Below are positions 13,299 to 21,435 of a stretch of 21,435 bases of DNA, piece after piece. Every line of letters starts with the position of its first letter. The stretch's first letter is position 1. The DNA is from a virus. Under the pieces are notes generated by a model. The model worked only from the letters and a program-made list of their open reading frames with translations. It was not told the origin of the DNA and made no database searches. The stretch is taken from the IMG/VR virus record IMGVR_UViG_3300032006_000952, positions 1 to 21,435 of that record. One strand, given 5' to 3'. A program made the translations under genes and the position numbers.

Positions 13299-13320
13299 GT
13301 GACAGTTTGTAAACTGGCAC
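13299..13320 (-). repeat. Inverted repeat between the needle gene and the next promoter
   Basis: On the minus strand GTGCCAGTT and AACTGTCAC pair with one mismatch around TACA. The repeat begins one base after the TAG of the 322-aa gene and ends nine bases before the -35 box at 13285-13290. There is no following T tract, so it is not a standard intrinsic terminator. It may be an mRNA 3'-end hairpin or an operator. Confidence 0.5.
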
Positions 13321-13321
13321 A

Positions 13322-14290
13322 CTAGTTAAGGTTTATAGGAGTACCAGATATAGTTAATGGACCAGCAGACTTAAGATTCATCAATCCAGTCAATGCTTCT
13401 ATGTTAACAATACTACCTGTTACCTTGGCTTCTAACTTAGATGATAGAACATTTTTACCAGCAACAGAGTCAATCTTTATATTACCAAGCAATACATTAA
13501 TTGCTAAACCATTTGTTCTATTCTTAATAAGTTGTCCAGGTCCACCAGCAACCCCAATCTTAGCAGCACCAGCAGTTTCCACACGCCAATCTCCCAGATA
13601 TTTTTCATTACCAGCACCAACTCCAACAGTATTTGTAGATCCTCTAGGATCTAACTCATGTTTGGTATCCTCTCCAATAGATATAACTCTCTTCTGACCA
13701 AACCTTGTGGTACTCTTATTAGTATATAATTCTTCAATATCACCAGAAACTATGGTTAATGAACCACCACCATCTGCACCAGTAACAAGTTGAATACCTT
13801 GTCCTCTTATCTCAATATTTGAAGCATCTAAAATAATCTTCTCTGCTGTAATCATTTTAGTACCAACAACTTCCTCAACAGAGTCACCCCAAACATTAAT
13901 ATCTAATCCATCTGAATCATCTGGATCTTTCTTACCAGCATCAATTACAATACCACGCTCACCTTTAAGTCCTAGCATACCATCAGCTTTCATGCCAATG
14001 TTACCACTTCCCTTACCTAAACTCTTAGTTCTAGGTCCACTATGGAATATAAGCTGTCCTCTTTTAGTCCATACAATTCCTGTTCCACCTGGTCCACGAA
14101 TTTTAAAAGCATCAACCTCTCCATTAGGATATACTCTAAGGTATCCATAGGCAGGTGTATGACGGAACACATCAACAATTTTAAACCCACGATCTACATT
14201 CTGAGAAAAATCAGGGGTTATTTGATCGAATACACTGGTAGGTTGAACCTTAGCAGCTACCTCATTTGGATCATTGACAAGTGATGGCAT
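13322..14290 (-). CDS. Beta-helical tail spike/needle protein (gp5 C-terminal/VgrG-like)
   Basis: The 322-residue protein is dominated by short strand-turn repeats of the kind seen in trimeric beta-helical needles: GGVxIDAxNIEIRGQGIQL-type rungs around residues 145-175, and a C-terminal series (NIKIDSVAG, LEAKVTGSIVNIEALTG, LMNLKSAGPLTISGTPINLN). The N-terminal 60 residues (QITPDFSQNVDRGFKIVDVF) resemble a small folded attachment domain. I infer that it forms the membrane-piercing needle below the gp5-like protein, encoded by the gene just upstream. In T4 both parts are in one polypeptide. AGGAG lies seven bases before ATG, overlapping the end of the previous gene region. No PAAR tip gene is visible downstream. 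Function is inferred from repeat style and context. Confidence 0.7.
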   Translation of the reverse strand: MPSLVNDPNEVAAKVQPTSVFDQITPDFSQNVDRGFKIVDVFRHTPAYGYLRVYPNGEVDAFKIRGPGGTGIVWTKRGQLIFHSGPRTKSLGKGSGNIGMKADGMLGLKGERGIVIDAGKKDPDDSDGLDINVWGDSVEEVVGTKMITAEKIILDASNIEIRGQGIQLVTGADGGGSLTIVSGDIEELYTNKSTTRFGQKRVISIGEDTKHELDPRGSTNTVGVGAGNEKYLGDWRVETAGAAKIGVAGGPGQLIKNRTNGLAINVLLGNIKIDSVAGKNVLSSKLEAKVTGSIVNIEALTGLMNLKSAGPLTISGTPINLN

Positions 14291-14300
14291 AATTTATCTC

Positions 14301-17225
14301 CTATGGGCAGTCAATGTACTTACCTGTACCAATCTTAGTAGATCCAATCTCGGCAAGTTTCGTAGTAGGTAGACACTTGAAGTTAGGAATCCACTTAGCA
14401 GAATTTCCTCCTCCACCAATAATATAAACTTGAGGATGTCCAGACCATGTTGTTTCTCTATCAAGTACTCTCACACTAACAACTCTACCATCCTTAATGA
14501 CTGCTTCAGCAACATCATCTCTTCCATCAACATATACTGTAGGTGTTTCAAAGTATCCTCTACCAGGACGGATCATAGTAAATGAATCTATAATACACCT
14601 GACACCTGTATCTACTGGTTTGTTTAGTTTATATCCAAGTCCAGGAGTAGTAACTCTTATCTCAGTTACAAATCCATCACTATCAAGTAATGCTTCTCCA
14701 GTTGCACCATAACCCTGACCACTAATAACAACATAAGGTGGTTCTACATAAGGACTTCCTGGATTTGCAACAGGAATATCAATGAGTCCACCATCAGGAT
14801 CAGTAATAGGAGTCTCTGTAGTTGGTGGTGTTGGAGTATCTGGTACTGGAGTATCATCACCTACACCAATATCAAAGAATTCACTAGGTTTCTGACTTAC
14901 TATAACAACATCCTTACTTATTCCCTTTCCAGAAAGAGCAAATGTCATCTTCTCTTGAATCTCAATCTTAGCATCATCTTCTATACCAACAACTACAACT
15001 GCTGTATTAGCACTAATTGTAGCAGTTCCTGTTAACTGTCCACCAACAATATCTTCTTTTGTAATATTAGTACCAGAAATAATCCAAGAAACAATCTCAC
15101 CATTTGGTACATTAAGAGTTTCAATAGTAAAGACTACAAACTCACCTTCCTTAACTATATTCTTATCTGCTGTAAGTTTATAAAGAATAGCAAGAGGATC
15201 ATCAGTTTGTCCATCACCATCAAAATCTCCAATTACTTCTGGATCACTGTCCTCAGGGAATGCATCCAATCCTTGTAAAGGATTCTGTGTATTTGGTAAA
15301 TAAGGATCTGCTGGTTTAACTCCATCATCATCTGTAAAACCAGGTTCTTGTGTGTAATCTCTTTGTTTAATTGTACATATACCAATATTCTTTTCAAATG
15401 AAATAGAAGCAAGTGCTTCCTGATTTACTATATTATCTGGCGTTGCATTAGACAATACTAATTCAAACTTCTCTGCATTCTCAGTTATATCACCATCAGT
15501 TAATGTAAACACATCAACATCAGCAGTTATTTGACCTTCTTGGAATACTATGATACCTTCCTTAGGAAGATAGTCAAGATTAGCAATTGCCGTGTCTTCT
15601 GAATCTGAATCTCTAGTCTTATAACTTATAGATGATGTCTTAGTTGTGTTTCCAGATCTGGTTATTACAAACTTAGCTACATCACCTTCTGCTACCTTTG
15701 GATCAGTTACGGTGTATATAATTTCATTATAATTTTTATCTGCACTAGGTTTGTATATTCCACCAACAAAACCTATATTTGTATTCTTTAACGGTGCTCC
15801 TTTATATGCATCATTACAAGTATAGATCTGATTATCAAATCCACTATTAGGAGCTATATCATCAATATTACTATCTAAATCATCTAACAACTTGTCAAGG
15901 AAATTCTTAGTATCTTCTTCTTCCTTCTTCTGTTCATCTCCCTGTAAGCAGATCTGTCTTGCATTAGCACATGTTCTATCACCACCAGTACATGTGATTC
16001 CAAGTAGTGAAAGAATTCTGTTGATTGCACTACCAATTAAATTTAAAGCATCAGCAATTGGTCCAAGCAACTTACTAATAAATCCTAATATATCACCAAG
16101 TAACTCATCCATGAATGATTGGATCTTATTGATAATACCACTAACAAGTAAATCCACTTGACAAATTGCATTCCTATAGATCTCTTGTACATATCCCATC
16201 AATAGATCTGTAAGGAACTTGGCAATTCTCTCTCCAATATCTTCTATAGAACAACCCAACTTCTTGAGCATCTTATTGAAGAACTCTGTAATAGGTGTTA
16301 AAGCATTACCATTATCATCCTGTCTCAATACTGCTTTTACCAAAGCATCAACTGCTTCTTTTAATTTACCAATAATAATTCCTTTAACCTTTGCAAGGAA
16401 TTTCCTAACAAGTGAGATCATCTTCCTGATATACTTTCTAGCAATATCAGTAGCATCACCAACTCCACCAGTTGCTTTGTGTATTAAAGCTGTACCTATC
16501 TTACCATCATTGCGTTGGATCTCAGCAAGCATATCACCAAGAAGTATTGATGAATTTTCAGCAAAAGATGATTCTTTACCACAACGATCTGGAAGAGAAA
16601 GACATATTTCTTCTTGTGCTAAATCTTCTGTGACATTAAGAGGAACTCCTGCTTCGCAAGCATCATCAGCTTTACCTGTTACCTCATTTTGATCATTACC
16701 AGTTAAATTTTGACCTGCTTCACCAGTTGATATTTCTCCTGATTCAACTTGTCCACATTTTACAGTTCCAGTACCATCTTCATATTCATTGTGCTCAGGA
16801 CTTTGTGGTTGCGTTGGTGAGATAGTTGTAAACGATTGACATTCATTAGGATTATATTCGTTAACTACACCAGTTGCTCCAGGAACTTGTCCGATAGCAC
16901 CCATGATAATTGGTTTCTGTCTATCTGGATCCATATAGAATCCAATGACCCAACATCCAACATAAAGCTTTGGAATTCCATTAACCTTTCCACCTGCTGA
17001 CATTGGGTTGTCAACAGGCATTAACACCTGAGCCCACGGTAAATCATCTTTACTGACTATATCGCAGCTCTGTGTATGTTCGCCAACGATTCTTACCTTA
17101 TATCGGTAATTACCTTTGACTTTTCTGTACTTGTCACTTTTATCTTCGACCTGGCCAATCCACCATTGAAATCCATCGGATCCAATCTTATAAGATGGCA
17201 ATAATCGTGACAGTGATTCATCCAT
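14301..17225 (-). CDS. gp5-like baseplate hub/spike protein with Calx-beta domains, no visible lysozyme
   Basis: Residues 18-112 match the N-terminal OB-fold of T4 gp5 (WWIGQVEDKSD, YRYKVRIVGEH, LPWAQVLMPV, GCWVIGFYMD, PIIMGAIG), the part that sits on the gp27 trimer. The T4 protein then has a lysozyme domain; here no lysozyme motif is seen. Residues 225-410 are instead amphipathic helices rich in I, L and K. A typical Calx-beta domain follows at about 498-595 (TDPKVAEGDVAKFVITRSG, DYLPKEGIIVFQEGQ, TENAEKFELVL). Then come an Asp-rich loop DFDGDGQTDDP (667-677), a second Calx-beta-like domain (681-770), a Pro/Thr linker and a Gly/Tyr-rich C-terminus. At 974 aa it is far longer than T4 gp5 (575 aa), and rich in cysteine. 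The start overlaps the CP12-like stop (TAATG). The OB-fold assignment is firm; the roles of the added domains are inferred. Confidence 0.82.
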   Translation of the reverse strand: MDESLSRLLPSYKIGSDGFQWWIGQVEDKSDKYRKVKGNYRYKVRIVGEHTQSCDIVSKDDLPWAQVLMPVDNPMSAGGKVNGIPKLYVGCWVIGFYMDPDRQKPIIMGAIGQVPGATGVVNEYNPNECQSFTTISPTQPQSPEHNEYEDGTGTVKCGQVESGEISTGEAGQNLTGNDQNEVTGKADDACEAGVPLNVTEDLAQEEICLSLPDRCGKESSFAENSSILLGDMLAEIQRNDGKIGTALIHKATGGVGDATDIARKYIRKMISLVRKFLAKVKGIIIGKLKEAVDALVKAVLRQDDNGNALTPITEFFNKMLKKLGCSIEDIGERIAKFLTDLLMGYVQEIYRNAICQVDLLVSGIINKIQSFMDELLGDILGFISKLLGPIADALNLIGSAINRILSLLGITCTGGDRTCANARQICLQGDEQKKEEEDTKNFLDKLLDDLDSNIDDIAPNSGFDNQIYTCNDAYKGAPLKNTNIGFVGGIYKPSADKNYNEIIYTVTDPKVAEGDVAKFVITRSGNTTKTSSISYKTRDSDSEDTAIANLDYLPKEGIIVFQEGQITADVDVFTLTDGDITENAEKFELVLSNATPDNIVNQEALASISFEKNIGICTIKQRDYTQEPGFTDDDGVKPADPYLPNTQNPLQGLDAFPEDSDPEVIGDFDGDGQTDDPLAILYKLTADKNIVKEGEFVVFTIETLNVPNGEIVSWIISGTNITKEDIVGGQLTGTATISANTAVVVVGIEDDAKIEIQEKMTFALSGKGISKDVVIVSQKPSEFFDIGVGDDTPVPDTPTPPTTETPITDPDGGLIDIPVANPGSPYVEPPYVVISGQGYGATGEALLDSDGFVTEIRVTTPGLGYKLNKPVDTGVRCIIDSFTMIRPGRGYFETPTVYVDGRDDVAEAVIKDGRVVSVRVLDRETTWSGHPQVYIIGGGGNSAKWIPNFKCLPTTKLAEIGSTKIGTGKYIDCP

Positions 17226-17452
17226 TAGTCGTCATAAATCAAACATTCTGGTTCATCTGGATGTTGATCACAAAAGAGTTCAATAGTATTAGGATCATGG
17301 TGGTCACCTGCTTCTATCTCATCTTTATGATGCTCAACATATTCTTCTAGATCATGCAACTCATCCTTAATGTGCCGTCTAGCAGCAGGATTAGTTGTAG
17401 GATCGTCAAGGATCTCTTTATCTTTAGCAATGTGCTTTTCTATACTTTCCAT
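17225..17452 (-). CDS. CP12-like small protein
   Basis: The 75-residue acidic, helical protein ends with IELFCDQHPDEPECLIYDD. The two cysteines (C61 and C70) are spaced C-x8-C and followed by a YDD end, as in the GAPDH-binding tail of the cyanobacterial Calvin-cycle inhibitor CP12 (C-x8-C then YD/ED). The upstream helix RRHIKDELHDLEEYVEHHKDE lies where CP12 has its AWD-VEEL core, but the core is not conserved and the N-terminal cysteine pair is missing. Marine cyanophages carry cp12 as an auxiliary metabolic gene, thought to shut down carbon fixation by linking GAPDH and PRK. GGGAGG lies 11 bases before the ATG. It sits between the gp27-like and gp5-like genes, which is an odd place for a metabolic gene, so a baseplate-associated role cannot be excluded. 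Confidence 0.6.
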   Translation of the reverse strand: MESIEKHIAKDKEILDDPTTNPAARRHIKDELHDLEEYVEHHKDEIEAGDHHDPNTIELFCDQHPDEPECLIYDD

Positions 17453-17486
17453 ATTAGAGGATACCTCCCGTCACTTTATTTATTTA

Positions 17487-18875
17487 CTAATCAACATCGC
17501 CACTGTAGGCATCCCTACACAAACGAAGTGTTGTATGGAATATACCGCTAGTACCTTTCATTCTATCAAATTCATGAGTGACCTCACTTATTAGATAAAC
17601 TCCGCTACTTTCACGATCCCAAGGTTCAGACCTTGCCTCAACATCAGGAACTTTATTCCGTATCTTTATTTTAACACGGTCACCAGCACATATCTGCGAA
17701 TTTCCAGGAATCACAACAGTACACTCTTGATTTTGTAGCGTAGAATACCTAGACAAAGATTGTGCTGCAAAGTATTTCTGCCAATCAGCATAAGGTGCAG
17801 GAGCCTTAGATCCTGCCTCTGGATCTGGATCACCTGGAGTAGGTCCAGAGAACCAAGTCTCACTATCCAAAATAGTTGACAATACTCTACTAGGAGACTT
17901 AAAGTTCATATTATTACCTTCTGGTATCCTAAAATCTGCTCCTCCAAGATGATCCATTTTCTCATATGATTTTTCTAAATCAAAATTATACTCATCATAT
18001 TGACCACTAGAAGGATTAAAGAATACCATTAGATTTGAATACTTACCAACTCTAAGATCAGTCATCACATCTGTCTCTGATTTAAACTTAACTTGAATAA
18101 GTTTTAATTGATTTCCTCCAGTTTCATTATTTGCTGATGACTCCTCATAATCTCCCCAAGGTGGTCTATCATCATCTTCTTTACATAAAGAATCTACTGA
18201 ATAAAAATTATATCCTTTATAAGATTCCCAGAAGAAATACCCTGCTGTACCTTCAATATTAGCTGTTGCTTCATCATTAGTTAATGAAGTTATTGAACTC
18301 TCTGTACCATCACCCCATTTCTTCTGTTGAGGTATTGTCTTATTAGTCAACATATTAGCAATATCAAATGGTCTCTTCCGATTACCAAGTAATTTCATCT
18401 GGAACTGAGAAGGATCAGAAGCAAAGTTTTTAGTAGATCCCAATAAATTCTTTATCAACTGTTCATGAATTATCTGTTCTGCTGTACCTTCTAGTGGCAC
18501 ATTAACTCTTGTAGCTTCATTAATCATTGCTTCTCTAGAAACTAAAGCTAATGTATAATGTGACTTTTTATCTTTAACATATCTATTTGCTACCTTCCAA
18601 ACATGCATAACATAAGTGTTACCTTCGGTAGAAGTTCCATCCTGTATAACATCTTCAGTTGTAAGTTCTACCTTCTCTCCACCAACAAATCCAATCTTAT
18701 TGAATAATTGAACACCATCAACAATAAAAAGAGTTCCTACAACAAAAGGACTTGTAATCTTCTCTGAATAGTTAAAGGTAAAAGATTGTGGTAATATATT
18801 ATGAACTTGATTCTTTTTATCTGTAAGAGAACAACTTTTAAACTTAAAAGTCCTTGAGGTTTGTAAATCTGCCAT
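17487..18875 (-). CDS. gp27-like baseplate hub protein
   Basis: The 462-residue protein begins with a domain containing SCSLTDKKNQVHNILPQSFT and GTLFIVDGVQLFNKI. It continues with an ILxSETWF-type central part and ends with a beta-rich domain (CTVVIPGNSQICAGDRVKIK around 395-415, then SGVYLISEVTHEFDRMKGTSG and LRLCRDAYS). This C-terminal pattern, an oil-drop of strands with a GD-V-K-I motif followed by YLISEV-H-F, is typical of gp27/gpD-type hub proteins, which form a trimeric ring between tail tube and gp5. The length is near T4 gp27 (391 aa). Position fits: it is directly upstream of the gp5-like gene. The start overlaps the previous stop (TAATG) with AGGAG at 18885-18889. The hub role is likely; homology is judged by eye. 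Confidence 0.75.
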   Translation of the reverse strand: MADLQTSRTFKFKSCSLTDKKNQVHNILPQSFTFNYSEKITSPFVVGTLFIVDGVQLFNKIGFVGGEKVELTTEDVIQDGTSTEGNTYVMHVWKVANRYVKDKKSHYTLALVSREAMINEATRVNVPLEGTAEQIIHEQLIKNLLGSTKNFASDPSQFQMKLLGNRKRPFDIANMLTNKTIPQQKKWGDGTESSITSLTNDEATANIEGTAGYFFWESYKGYNFYSVDSLCKEDDDRPPWGDYEESSANNETGGNQLKLIQVKFKSETDVMTDLRVGKYSNLMVFFNPSSGQYDEYNFDLEKSYEKMDHLGGADFRIPEGNNMNFKSPSRVLSTILDSETWFSGPTPGDPDPEAGSKAPAPYADWQKYFAAQSLSRYSTLQNQECTVVIPGNSQICAGDRVKIKIRNKVPDVEARSEPWDRESSGVYLISEVTHEFDRMKGTSGIFHTTLRLCRDAYSGDVD

Positions 18876-21181
18876 TATTCTAAACTCCTAAGGTAAGTTG
18901 TCCATAAGACATCACTTTCACTAGTAATTATAACATTCATACTAGTATTTACAGGAACAGCAGAAGTTTCCGATAAAGGTGGTGGCATAGTACTAATAAC
19001 TGCTAATGCATTAGTAGCTGATAATTCCTCATAATCTCCAAAGGTCATCCCAGTTAAATCAGTAGTAAAAGCAAGTGCTGTCAAATCATTATGTATAGTA
19101 CTAGTATCCATAGAGATAGCATTATTAGTATTAGTAATACCAGATTTATCTTCTAGTTGACTCATAATATCATTGGTAATACTATTTACTTGCCTAGTTC
19201 TAGCTTTGGATGCTGCTCTACCAGTTTGATTAGAAACTGTAGGCATGTTATAGATATGAGCTCCTTCAGTTGATTGAGCAGCAATATACTTATCCATTGC
19301 TTCATAACTACTGAAATCCTCTGGAACAACCATCTTAACGTTCACACCATTCCGTGCTAACTGAGTCTTAATTTGCTTAACAGAAGTTTCTATTCTAGCT
19401 CTACTCCCATCTGCTGATGCTGCATTGAAAGTATTACCACCTTCTGTATCAGGAATCTTATCTGGTTCCTTTGCTAATCTTACAGGAATAATTACATCCC
19501 AACCATGTTCTGCTCCATCAGTATTGGCATTATCATTACCACCAAATAATCCTTTAATCCATTCAATACTACTATTCCATATATCAGTAGCAGCATCTTT
19601 AATCTTAGTAATTACCTTTGTAGTACTCTCAACAACCCATTTGAATCCATTCGCAATTGCTGTAGTTACAGTATTCCATATCTTACCAATTCCCTCAGTT
19701 GTCCATTTCCAAGCACCTTTTATACCTTTCCAAAGCATACCAGGAATTCCAGTTATAAGACTTCCAATAGTCTCCTGTAAAGATGAAGTAAATGATGAGA
19801 ATCCACCTCCTGTAAAATACTTACTAAATCCTTCTGTTATAATAGATGCTTCTATCTGTCTTGCTTTTCTACTAGAAACAATTTCCTGTGAATGCCATTG
19901 CATCCAGAATTTTTCGTCTAAGGGTTTTGCACCCATTTTTCTCTTCAATATTTCATTTGTAGAATCTGGTATATTAATTAAACCACCTTCAGCAAATTGT
20001 GGTGCATTTTCTGCTTCTCTTGCTAGTCTTTCATTCTCCTTGGCAACATCTCTTGCCATCAAAGCACCATCAATAGCTAGAGAAAGACCAGTACCAACAC
20101 CAGGAACTATAGATGCCGCACCAGAAGCAACTTCACCAATAGCACCAGTAACATCACCTTTCAGTAATCTTTCAACACCAAAAGCAATACCAGCTACAGC
20201 ACCAAGTATAGGTACTTTTTTAACTAATCCCTTACTAAGTCCCTTTGCACCTAACTTCGCAAGCTTTCTGCCACCAACCCGTAGCATCAACCTTCTTGCT
20301 GTTCTACTTTTGAGTCCTATATTAGCACTATTACGAAGATTTCTAACAATATTCTGTCCAGAAGTTTGACCTCTTCGTAATGATTGTCCTATACCTCTAA
20401 CACCACGAATCCTACGAAATTTTCTACCAGCAAGTCTCCTAAAAGCTCTAGCAGTTCTAATAGGATTTCTAAGTCTTCTCAACACTTTAGGATTAAACAA
20501 AGACTTCATTATTCGCCAAGGAATATTCCATCCTCTTGATCTAAACCCTCTACTATCTAATGGTTTTCTATTTCCTGCAAAAGCATTTTGTAACTCAGAT
20601 TCTTGTTCTTCTAAACGAGCTTTAAGTCTTGATCTTCTACTCTCATCATCACGTAAATCTTTCTGATGAATCTTATCAAAAAGTGAAGTCTGTACATAGA
20701 GTTCCTTTTCTACTTTATTAATTACCGCCTTGGTCTTTCCAACAACAGATCCAATAAGAACACCTTGATTCCTAAGTTCTTGAGCAGTTTGGGTGTATTG
20801 TGTACCCTGTGGAGATACATTATTGGATGATACTGGTGTAAAATCCATCTTATAATTAAATCCACCACGAAATCTATCATCAATATTAGTTAAAGGATCT
20901 ATTCCAGCAGAAGGATTTCTTGCGAACATTCCTCGTGTTCTAGCAATAGCATCTCCACCAAAGTGAGCACCTAATGCATACTTAAAGAAAAATCCTCTTC
21001 CTATACCAGCCTCTGATAACGAAGTTCCTTGTTTCTCTGCTTCTGCTTCTGCAAACGAACGCTCTTTGTTAGCTAACTTAGAAGCCTGAGTAACCTTATC
21101 TCTAATACCCTTAGCTACCTTTTCTCCCAATCCTCCAGAGAAAGATCTAGTATCACTATATCCTACATTTCCTGCTGCCAT
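18875..21181 (-). CDS. Probable tape-measure/tail-hub protein
   Basis: The 768-residue protein has a probable coiled coil (about 165-200), a very arginine-rich stretch (about 205-320, with runs such as RRLRNPIRTARAFRRLAGRK), and a glycine/alanine-rich hydrophobic region (322-380, VPILGAVAGIAFG... GVGTGLSLAIDGAL). It also has the APQFAEGGLI segment often seen in tape-measure proteins, and tryptophan-rich amphipathic helices (480-548). Hydrophobic glycine-rich segments plus that motif suggest a tape measure or the T4 gp29 counterpart, which sets tail length and lies in the tube. At roughly 1.5 angstroms per residue, 768 aa would span about 115 nm, a plausible cyanomyovirus tail. It is immediately followed by the gp27-like hub gene. 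A weak CAGGA precedes the ATG. Assignment is by features and context, not by sequence match. Confidence 0.55.
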   Translation of the reverse strand: MAAGNVGYSDTRSFSGGLGEKVAKGIRDKVTQASKLANKERSFAEAEAEKQGTSLSEAGIGRGFFFKYALGAHFGGDAIARTRGMFARNPSAGIDPLTNIDDRFRGGFNYKMDFTPVSSNNVSPQGTQYTQTAQELRNQGVLIGSVVGKTKAVINKVEKELYVQTSLFDKIHQKDLRDDESRRSRLKARLEEQESELQNAFAGNRKPLDSRGFRSRGWNIPWRIMKSLFNPKVLRRLRNPIRTARAFRRLAGRKFRRIRGVRGIGQSLRRGQTSGQNIVRNLRNSANIGLKSRTARRLMLRVGGRKLAKLGAKGLSKGLVKKVPILGAVAGIAFGVERLLKGDVTGAIGEVASGAASIVPGVGTGLSLAIDGALMARDVAKENERLAREAENAPQFAEGGLINIPDSTNEILKRKMGAKPLDEKFWMQWHSQEIVSSRKARQIEASIITEGFSKYFTGGGFSSFTSSLQETIGSLITGIPGMLWKGIKGAWKWTTEGIGKIWNTVTTAIANGFKWVVESTTKVITKIKDAATDIWNSSIEWIKGLFGGNDNANTDGAEHGWDVIIPVRLAKEPDKIPDTEGGNTFNAASADGSRARIETSVKQIKTQLARNGVNVKMVVPEDFSSYEAMDKYIAAQSTEGAHIYNMPTVSNQTGRAASKARTRQVNSITNDIMSQLEDKSGITNTNNAISMDTSTIHNDLTALAFTTDLTGMTFGDYEELSATNALAVISTMPPPLSETSAVPVNTSMNVIITSESDVLWTTYLRSLE

Positions 21182-21183
21182 GA

Positions 21184-21435
21184 TTATAATCCTGACCTAT
21201 GAATTGGTGCAAATGCAACCATACCAAAATCTTCATGCGTCAATCCTGGATAAACCTCTGGTTCAGTAGGTCCACCAGTTGAACTACCTCTGTTAGGTGT
21301 ATTGACAGGTCTAACACCAGAAGAAATTTGCTTCGCAAAGAAATTATTTTGATCATTATTAAATGATTGAGCATCTCCACTTCTAATACTACCAGAATTT
21401 AATAATGACCCAGGAATAGGTACTGCACCTCTTTC
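21184..21435 (-). CDS. C-terminal part of an unidentified gene, start outside window
   Basis: The frame enters at the right edge and ends at TAA 21184-21186, two bases before the start of the next gene. The 83 visible residues are rich in glycine, serine, asparagine and proline (GSLLNSGSIRSGDAQSF, TPNRGSSTGGPTEPEVYPGL) and end in a hydrophobic/basic tail, FGMVAFAPIHRSGL. This looks like a flexible, low-complexity C-terminus. I cannot name it. Its position suggests a virion or assembly protein of the same operon. Confidence 0.65.
   Translation of the reverse strand, partial: ERGAVPIPGSLLNSGSIRSGDAQSFNNDQNNFFAKQISSGVRPVNTPNRGSSTGGPTEPEVYPGLTHEDFGMVAFAPIHRSGL

Noticed and set aside
14301-17225. 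Lysozyme domain in the gp5-like protein
   Set aside because: No catalytic Glu...Asp...Thr pattern of the T4 lysozyme family could be found after the OB-fold.
19425-20369. Plus-strand open frame of 314 codons opposite the tape-measure gene
   Set aside because: It is antisense to a clear gene, hydrophobic and proline-rich by complementarity, and has no supporting start signals.
1-21435. CRISPR arrays, insertion sequences, rRNA
   Set aside because: No direct repeats with unique spacers, transposase or rRNA sequence was seen; the only repeats are protein-coding modules.

Overview
This window looks like part of the genome of a T4-like cyanophage (a cyanomyovirus infecting marine Synechococcus or Prochlorococcus). 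The DNA is AT-rich by eye (not computed), every credible gene is on the minus strand, and stop and start codons often overlap as TAATG. The strongest evidence for a cyanobacterial host is a CpeT-type phycobiliprotein lyase gene and a small CP12-like gene. T4-type baseplate hub proteins and exact copies of the T4 late promoter sequence TATAAATA support the T4-like assignment.

Transcription runs from right to left. 21435-17225: the end of an unidentified gene, a probable tape-measure or hub protein (768 aa), a gp27-like hub protein (462 aa) and a CP12-like peptide (75 aa), packed with overlaps or very short gaps. 17225-13322: a gp5-like spike protein (974 aa) that has the N-terminal OB fold but no visible lysozyme domain, carrying Calx-beta-type domains instead, followed by a separate 322-aa protein that looks like the beta-helical needle. 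Together these would form the central hub, spike and tail-length part of a contractile tail.

13321-12692 holds a regulatory region and a secreted beta-barrel-like protein. An inverted repeat, a sigma70-type promoter, a T4-type late promoter and a leader that can fold into a 56-nt stem precede a 127-aa protein with a signal peptide and a C-terminal phenylalanine. A strong intrinsic terminator closes this unit. A sigma70-type promoter whose -35 box lies inside the terminator hairpin then appears to start the next unit: a 55-aa protein of unknown function, CpeT, tRNA-Thr(UGU), tRNA-Asp(GUC) and a 2-oxoglutarate/Fe(II) oxygenase of the prolyl-4-hydroxylase type. The cpeT stop codon lies inside tRNA-Thr, and the oxygenase begins six bases after tRNA-Asp.

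11195-1: a perfect late promoter is followed by one reading frame of 3,716 codons that is still open at the left edge. I read nearly all of it in frame, checking more closely in some stretches than others, and found no stop. It encodes a giant repetitive virion protein, probably a tail-fibre or adhesin-like structural protein, with two kinds of internal repeat. There is no gene-free stretch longer than 300 bases; the longest is the 197-base regulatory region at 13125-13321.
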